Shown here: piece after piece, positions 47,471 through 51,298 of the stretch
Layout: every line of letters begins with the position of its first letter
Numbering within the stretch: the stretch's first letter is position 1
Assembly: GCA_900197615.1 (NCBI GenBank)
Contig: FZLR01000011.1
Location: 1 to 51,298 of the forward strand
Reading direction: 5' to 3'
Length of the DNA stretch: 51,298 nucleotides
DNA from: Rhodospirillaceae bacterium Spongia-Bin9
GTDB lineage: Bacteria > Pseudomonadota > Alphaproteobacteria > Bin65
Translations under genes and position numbers: made by a program
The notes under the pieces: generated by a model
Database searches by the model: none
The model's input: the letters and a program-made list of their open reading frames with translations, nothing else
Told to the model about the DNA's origin: nothing

Positions 47471-48817
47471 TTATCGGCTCAGGAGCCGGTCGATCGCGCG
47501 GGCGGCGATCTTGCCGTCTTCCACCGCCTGCACGGTCAGATCGAGTCCGTCGATGCAGTCGCCGCCGGCGAAAACGCCGGGCAGGGACGTCTGAAGTTCC
47601 TCGTCCACCGCGATGCGGCCGTCGCGAAGGTCCAGTAGCTCGCTCGACCCTTCGGCCAGCGGATCGGCAATCAGCACCTGGCCGATCGCCGTAAAGACGC
47701 TGTCCGCCGGCAGAATGGCGGTGTCGCCGGCGCCGGCCAGCCGGCCGTCGTCGCCGAGCGTCGTGTATTCCAGTTCGATCCCGCTGACATGGCCGTTCTC
47801 GCCGTGCAGCCGCACCGGCCGGACCCAGTGCTTGATCTTGACGCCGCTGGTCTGGGCGACCTCCTGCTCGTGCCAGGTCGCGCCCATCTCGTCGGGTCCG
47901 CGGCGGTAACAGATGGTGACGTCCTCGGCGCCGAGCCGCTTCGTCTGGACGGCGATATCGATCGCCGTGTTGCCGCCGCCGATCACGACGATCCTGCGTC
48001 CCACGGGCAGGGCCGACAGATCCCCGGCCTGGCGCAACTCGGCGATATAGTCGATCGCCGGCCGGACGCCGCCGAGCGATTGCCCTTCGATCTCCAGCGC
48101 CTTCACGCCGGCCTGGCCGGTCGCCAGGAAGACCGCGTCGTAGTCGCGGCGCAGCCCGGCAAGGGAGATATCGGCGCCGAGCGCCCGGTTGGGCTCCAGC
48201 GTTATGCCGCCGACCGCCAGGATGAAGTCCAGTTCGCGCTGGGCGAAATCGTCGATCATCTTGTAGGCCGCGATGCCGTATTCGTTGAGCCCGCCGGCCT
48301 TGTCGCGCGCTTCGTAGACCGTGACCTCGTGGCCCAGCCGGGCGAGGCCGTGGGCGCAGCTCATGCCGGCCGGCCCGGCGCCGACGACGGCGATGCGCCT
48401 GCCGGTCGGCGCGGCGCGCTCGAAGGGCTGCTCGCCGCCCTCGAAGAACCGGTCGGTGGCATAGCGCTGGAGCAGGCCGATATTGACCGGCTTGCCCTCC
48501 TGCGCCGTGCGCACGCAGACTTCCTCGCACAACTCCTCGGTCGGGCAGACCCGGGCGCAGGCGCCGCCGAAAATATTCGCTTGCAGGATGTCCAGGGCCG
48601 CGCCCCGGATATTGTCCGAGGCGATCTTGTGGATGAAGCTCGGGATATCGATGCCGGTCGGGCAGGCCTCGATGCACGGCGCGTCGTAGCAGAAGTAGCA
48701 GCGGCTCGCCTCGATCGGCGCCTGCTGCGGCGTCAGCGGCGGCTCGATGTCGCCGAAATTCCGCGCGTATTCCGGTTGCGAGAGCCGGCCGGTTGCGATG
48801 TCAGGCTGCGCCGCCAT
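47471..48817 (-). CDS. preT: NAD-dependent dihydropyrimidine dehydrogenase, subunit PreT
   Basis: A 448-residue GltD-like flavoprotein that passes electrons from NAD(P)H to PreA. An N-terminal cysteine-rich iron-sulfur region has CYFCYDAPCIEACPTGIDIP and GACARVCPTEELCEEVC. The FAD motif VVGAGPAGMSCA is near 145 and the NAD(P) motif VVIGGGNTAIDIA near 270, ending GVFAGGDCIDGLDLTVQAVEDGK. AAGGGAAG precedes ATG 48817. It is first in preTA and diverges from the cbtBA unit across 470 nt. Confidence 0.94.
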   Translation of the reverse strand: MAAQPDIATGRLSQPEYARNFGDIEPPLTPQQAPIEASRCYFCYDAPCIEACPTGIDIPSFIHKIASDNIRGAALDILQANIFGGACARVCPTEELCEEVCVRTAQEGKPVNIGLLQRYATDRFFEGGEQPFERAAPTGRRIAVVGAGPAGMSCAHGLARLGHEVTVYEARDKAGGLNEYGIAAYKMIDDFAQRELDFILAVGGITLEPNRALGADISLAGLRRDYDAVFLATGQAGVKALEIEGQSLGGVRPAIDYIAELRQAGDLSALPVGRRIVVIGGGNTAIDIAVQTKRLGAEDVTICYRRGPDEMGATWHEQEVAQTSGVKIKHWVRPVRLHGENGHVSGIELEYTTLGDDGRLAGAGDTAILPADSVFTAIGQVLIADPLAEGSSELLDLRDGRIAVDEELQTSLPGVFAGGDCIDGLDLTVQAVEDGKIAARAIDRLLSR

Positions 48818-48852
48818 CGTGCTTCCCTTCTTTCATTCTGCCCCCCAATTTC

Positions 48853-48869
48853 AGCGCCGAAATGGCGCT
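48853..48869. promoter_or_regulatory. Inverted repeat upstream of preT, candidate operator
   Basis: AGCGCC-GAAAT-GGCGCT is a perfect 6-5-6 inverted repeat 35 nt before the preT start. It interlocks with a second one, ATTTC-N6-GAAAT, sharing bases. The position suits repressor binding over the preTA promoter or 5' leader. No regulator gene is adjacent except the LysR gene 7 kb away. Confidence 0.35.
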
Positions 48870-49057
48870 ATTCCTTTGAATTTCGCGGCCGGACATCCGG
48901 TCGCCGGGGCGGCGGATGCCCGGAGAAAAAAGAATTGACCCTAATTGCGGCCCCGGAAACCGTCAAGCATTGTTGCCGGCCGGCAGGGCCGGCTGCCGGC
49001 CTTTGCGTCCGCAGCCGGAACGGACGCTTGACGCCGTTCGACTCATAGGGCTAATGC

Positions 49058-49247
49058 TTGCGGGCTTGGCGCCCCGAGCCCGAGGGGGAGGGGCATAATA
49101 GGGAATCCGGTGCGATCGGCAGATCAAGTCCGGAGCTGTCCCCGCAACTGTAAGCGGTTGGCCGCGCTCGAAAGCCACTGGACAGGCAACCGGGAAGGCG
49201 AGCGCAAAATGGGCCGGTAACCGTGAGCCAGGAAACCTGCCGCGCAA
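49058..49247 (+). ncRNA. Cobalamin riboswitch
   Basis: The conserved B12-riboswitch core is clear: AATAGGGAAT, CCGGTGCG, then the B12-box region GCTGTCCCCGCAACTGTAAGCGG, GCCACTGG, ACCGGGAAGGCG and AGCCAGGAAACCTGCC. TTGCG (49058-49062) and CGCAA (49243-49247) can close the outer stem. It ends about 40 nt before cbtB. A small hairpin including GTCG/CGAC reaches the cbtB ribosome-binding region, so translational control is possible. B12 binding would turn off cobalt uptake. Confidence 0.95.
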
Positions 49248-49287
49248 CCGGGAAATATCGTTGTCGGGTGATACGACGGAGAATTGG

Positions 49288-49458
49288 ATGACTGCCCAGA
49301 CCCAAAGCCGGACATCGATTTCGGCAAATGTCGCCGCCATCGTGCTGTCTGCCTTCATCGGCCTCGCAATCGTCACGATTGCCGGTCATGTGCAGACGTC
49401 CGCCCTGCATGACGCCGCGCACGATTCGCGCCACGCCATGGGCTTCCCCTGCCACTAG
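49288..49458 (+). CDS. cbtB: CbtB, small subunit of a putative cobalt transporter
   Basis: A 56-residue membrane protein with one transmembrane helix (VAAIVLSAFIGLAIVTIAG) and a C-terminal histidine-rich metal-binding tail, HDAAHDSRHAMGFPCH. CbtA/CbtB pairs were identified by their B12 riboswitches as candidate cobalt importers. Start ATG 49288 with CGGAG upstream. The stop is 2 nt before cbtA. Confidence 0.93.
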   Translation: MTAQTQSRTSISANVAAIVLSAFIGLAIVTIAGHVQTSALHDAAHDSRHAMGFPCH

Positions 49459-49460
49459 CT

Positions 49461-50165
49461 ATGTTTGCCCGCATATTGGTCAGCGCCCTGTTCGCTGGCT
49501 TCCTGGCGGGTCTGGTCGCGGCCCTGTTGCAACTGGTTTTCGTGCAGCCGGTGCTGCTTCATGCCGAGCTGTACGAGAGCGGCGCCCTGAACCACTTCGG
49601 CGACGACGCGACGGGCGGCGGTGAGGTGGCCGTTCCGGGCATCGACCTGGAGCGGGACGGCCTGAGCGTGCTGTTCACGACGCTGACCTATACCGGTTTC
49701 GCCTTCCTGCTGGTCGCCGCGATGGCGCTGGCCGAAGACCGCGGCCTCCGGATCACCGTCCGGCAGGGGCTGGTCTGGGGCGTGGCCGGTTTCGTGGCGG
49801 TTCAGCTCGCCCCGGCGCTCGGAGCGCCGCCGGAACTGCCGGGCTCCGCCGCGGCGGACATCGATCCGCGCCAGATCTGGTGGTTCGGGACGGTCGGCGC
49901 CACGGCGGCCGGCCTCGCGCTGATCGCCTTCGGCCGCGGCTGGGCGTTGCGCGGCATCGCCGCCTTGCTCCTCCTGGCGCCGCACGTTATCGGCGCGCCG
50001 CACCCGGACGACTTCTTCGGCCCGGCGCCGCCGGAACTGGCCAGCCTGTTCGCCGCCCGGTCCCTCGGCACCGGCCTCGCCGCCTGGACCCTGCTCGGCC
50101 TCCTCGCCGCGTTTTTCTGGGTGCGCGAGGGCAAGCGCGCGGAGGGGATGGCGCGGGTGGCGTGA
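49461..50165 (+). CDS. cbtA: CbtA, membrane subunit of a putative cobalt transporter
   Basis: A 234-residue membrane protein with about five spans: ILVSALFAGFLAGLVAALLQL, TGFAFLLVAAMAL, GLVWGVAGFVAVQL, GTVGATAAGLALIAFG and the last near LAAWTLLGLLAAFFWV. It follows cbtB by 2 nt without its own Shine-Dalgarno, so it is translationally coupled. Expected role is Co2+ import for cobalamin synthesis. Confidence 0.93.
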   Translation: MFARILVSALFAGFLAGLVAALLQLVFVQPVLLHAELYESGALNHFGDDATGGGEVAVPGIDLERDGLSVLFTTLTYTGFAFLLVAAMALAEDRGLRITVRQGLVWGVAGFVAVQLAPALGAPPELPGSAAADIDPRQIWWFGTVGATAAGLALIAFGRGWALRGIAALLLLAPHVIGAPHPDDFFGPAPPELASLFAARSLGTGLAAWTLLGLLAAFFWVREGKRAEGMARVA

Positions 50166-50229
50166 GGGCGTCGGGGCCGGCCCTGCCACTTTCCGTTAAG
50201 TTGCGCCTTCAGCCGGCGCGTAGCGCGGT

Positions 50230-50249
50230 CCGGCCGACACGCCGGTTTT
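50230..50249 (+). terminator. Possible weak terminator after cbtA
   Basis: CCGGC (50230-50234), a 6-nt loop and GCCGG (50241-50245) are followed by TTTT. It lies 65 nt after the cbtA stop and before the AT-rich peroxiredoxin promoter. The short stem and U-tract make it tentative. Confidence 0.4.
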
Positions 50250-50350
50250 CCGGTGACTGTTGGCGCCTCGGCCCCTCCTGACGCTTCACTTACTATTTTT
50301 CTTTCACTGGATTTTTTCAGAAAAGTATTTTTGGACAGCAAGATTCGCTC

Positions 50351-50379
50351 TTGACAAAAATTAGAATAATTCTAAATAT
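50351..50379 (+). promoter_or_regulatory. Peroxiredoxin promoter
   Basis: A consensus TTGACA (50351-50356) is followed 17 nt later by AAATAT (50374-50379); TATTGT at 50377-50382 is an alternative with longer spacing. The region stands out as AT-rich in this genome and is 34 nt or more ahead of the start codon. The Fur-type palindrome fills the spacer. Confidence 0.7.
50361..50375. promoter_or_regulatory. Fur-superfamily (Irr/PerR-like) operator
   Basis: TTAGAAT-A-ATTCTAA is a perfect 7-1-7 palindrome lying between the -35 and -10 boxes of the peroxiredoxin gene. Fur-family regulators bind 7-1-7 repeats, and the TTAGAA...TTCTAA core matches the Irr iron-control element of alphaproteobacteria more closely than a classical Fur box. 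The position fits repression by blocking RNA polymerase. Confidence 0.65.
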
Positions 50380-50412
50380 TGTACCATTATTTCAGACTGG
50401 AGATCTAAAGTC

Positions 50413-50964
50413 ATGATCGTACCCAACGTCACCTTCAAGACCCGCGCCCGCGACGAGAGCGTCGGGGGGCCGAACCCCTATCGTTGGCAGGACAGGACCT
50501 GCGACGATATCTTCAAGGATCGCAGGGTCGTCCTGTTCGCCCTGCCGGGCGCTTTCACGCCGACCTGTTCCTCGACCCACCTGCCGCGCTACGAGGAACT
50601 GCACGACGATTTCCGGGCGCTCGGCGTGGACGAAGTGGTCTGCCTGAGCGTCAACGATGCCTTCGTCATGTTCCAGTGGGGCCGGCACCAGGGCGTCGAG
50701 AAGGTGACGATGCTGCCCGACGGCTCCGGCGCTTTCACGCGCCGGATGGGCATGCTGGTCTCGAAGGACAATCTTGGCTTCGGCATGCGCTCCTGGCGCT
50801 ATTCGGCGTTCATCGACGACGGCGAGATCGTGAAGATGTTCGTCGAGCCGGGCTTCGACGACGAATGTCCGGCCGACCCGTTCGAAGTCTCGGATGCCGA
50901 TACGATGCTCGAATGGCTGCGAGGCCTTCTCAAGGGTTGGACGCCGGAGGCGCTGGCGGCCTGA
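50413..50964 (+). CDS. Peroxiredoxin, Prx5 type
   Basis: A 183-residue thiol peroxidase. The peroxidatic Cys52 is in PGAFTPTCSSTHLPRYEE, the standard Prx5 active-site motif, with the conserved Arg in the GMRSWRYS region. Cys151 (FDDECPADP) lies in the usual C-terminal position but may not be a resolving cysteine. It would reduce H2O2 or organic peroxides using glutathione/glutaredoxin or thioredoxin. CTGGAGA precedes ATG 50413. Iron- or peroxide-dependent control is suggested by the operator. Confidence 0.92.
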   Translation: MIVPNVTFKTRARDESVGGPNPYRWQDRTCDDIFKDRRVVLFALPGAFTPTCSSTHLPRYEELHDDFRALGVDEVVCLSVNDAFVMFQWGRHQGVEKVTMLPDGSGAFTRRMGMLVSKDNLGFGMRSWRYSAFIDDGEIVKMFVEPGFDDECPADPFEVSDADTMLEWLRGLLKGWTPEALAA

Positions 50965-51298
50965 TCCGGGGGTATGCGGGATGCACGCCGCGCATCCGTC
51001 GATACCGATTCACGACGATGCCGCCCCAGGTTTAATCCGGGGCCCAGGGCGGCAACGGAAGGATGCGCGGATCGGGTCCGGGCGTTCGGACGAATTCCAA
51101 AAAATTTTTCCGATCATTTCGCTTTTTTCCTTGACACGAAGATTTTTGTCTCCTATATCGGCTCCTGTCAACGCCCGAAATGCGCCCGGCATACTCTCCA
51201 GGGTCGCGCCGCACGGGTGTCTATTCCGTCCGATCCCGACCGCCGATCCCCCTTGGATACCCCTGCAAACGGCCGCAAGCGTCCGGCGACGAATGCGC
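50965..51298. other. Right-edge intergenic region
   Basis: After the peroxiredoxin stop there is no supported gene up to the window end. An AT-rich island from about 51095 to 51160 contains the promoter listed separately. An ATG at 51180 opens a frame to the edge, and a TTG at 51253 opens another, but neither has a good ribosome-binding site or recognisable protein. Confidence 0.4.
51131..51159 (+). promoter_or_regulatory. Strong sigma70-type promoter reading off the right edge
   Basis: TTGACA (51131-51136), a 17-nt spacer and TATATC (51154-51159) make a near-consensus promoter. GACA and TGTC within it (51132-51150) form a loose inverted repeat that might be an operator. The driven gene lies beyond the window. 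Confidence 0.6.

Noticed and set aside
51180-51298. ATG-initiated frame running off the right edge
   Set aside because: Poor ribosome-binding site and an Arg/Pro-rich translation without similarity to any family; too short to judge.

Overview
The window is a GC-rich, tightly packed bacterial chromosome segment. Gene content and order point to an alphaproteobacterium, probably Rhodospirillales-like, although genus cannot be read from the sequence. Supporting signs are tig-clpP-clpX-lon-hup in a row, a fused TrpE-TrpG, a bactofilin, a Tat-exported ABC binding protein, cbtBA under a B12 riboswitch, a direct-repeat (GTTC-N7-GTTC) LexA-type site and an Irr-like palindrome. No insertion sequence, prophage or CRISPR array is visible. 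At the left edge a HicB-type C-terminus is cut by the window start.

1-10 kb: tenA overlaps an acyl-CoA synthetase gene. tRNA-Leu(UAG) and the proteostasis block tig, clpP, clpX, lon, hup follow, closed by a clear terminator, and then tRNA-Val(UAC). 10-17.6 kb: a bactofilin; a leftward operon (Slt-type transglycosylase, alpha/beta hydrolase, threonine/serine dehydratase); dapA; and cfa, converging on dapA. 17.8-20.3 kb: a leftward trpEG fusion behind a complete attenuation control region. This comprises a sigma70-type promoter, a 21-codon leader peptide with tandem Trp codons that looks leaderless, a 1:2 hairpin and an intrinsic terminator.

20.4-24.8 kb: a secreted protein of unknown function, then rightward TPR/YfgM-like, bamB and der. 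24.8-33.3 kb: one very compact leftward operon running dnaB, alr, mlaE, mlaF, radA, cvpA, purF, SDR. A GTTC-N7-GTTC direct repeat of the alphaproteobacterial LexA type lies upstream of dnaB. upp follows.

34.8-43.6 kb: a rightward nine-gene accessory cluster. It encodes a Tat-exported NMT1-like binding protein, ABC ATPase and permease, an FAD-dependent oxidoreductase, a family III CoA-transferase, an enoyl-CoA hydratase-like protein, a 7Fe-type ferredoxin, a LysR regulator and an amidohydrolase. It looks like a dedicated uptake-and-degradation system for an unidentified compound and is the best candidate for an undescribed pathway. 43.6-48.8 kb: the reductive pyrimidine degradation set, namely N-carbamoyl-beta-alanine amidohydrolase, dihydropyrimidinase, PreA and PreT. 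With upp on the far side, the accessory cluster is bracketed by pyrimidine genes.

49-51.3 kb: a cobalamin riboswitch in front of cbtB-cbtA (putative cobalt uptake). A Prx5-type peroxiredoxin follows; its promoter carries a perfect 7-1-7 Fur-superfamily (Irr/PerR-like) palindrome. A strong promoter at the right edge reads out of the window.
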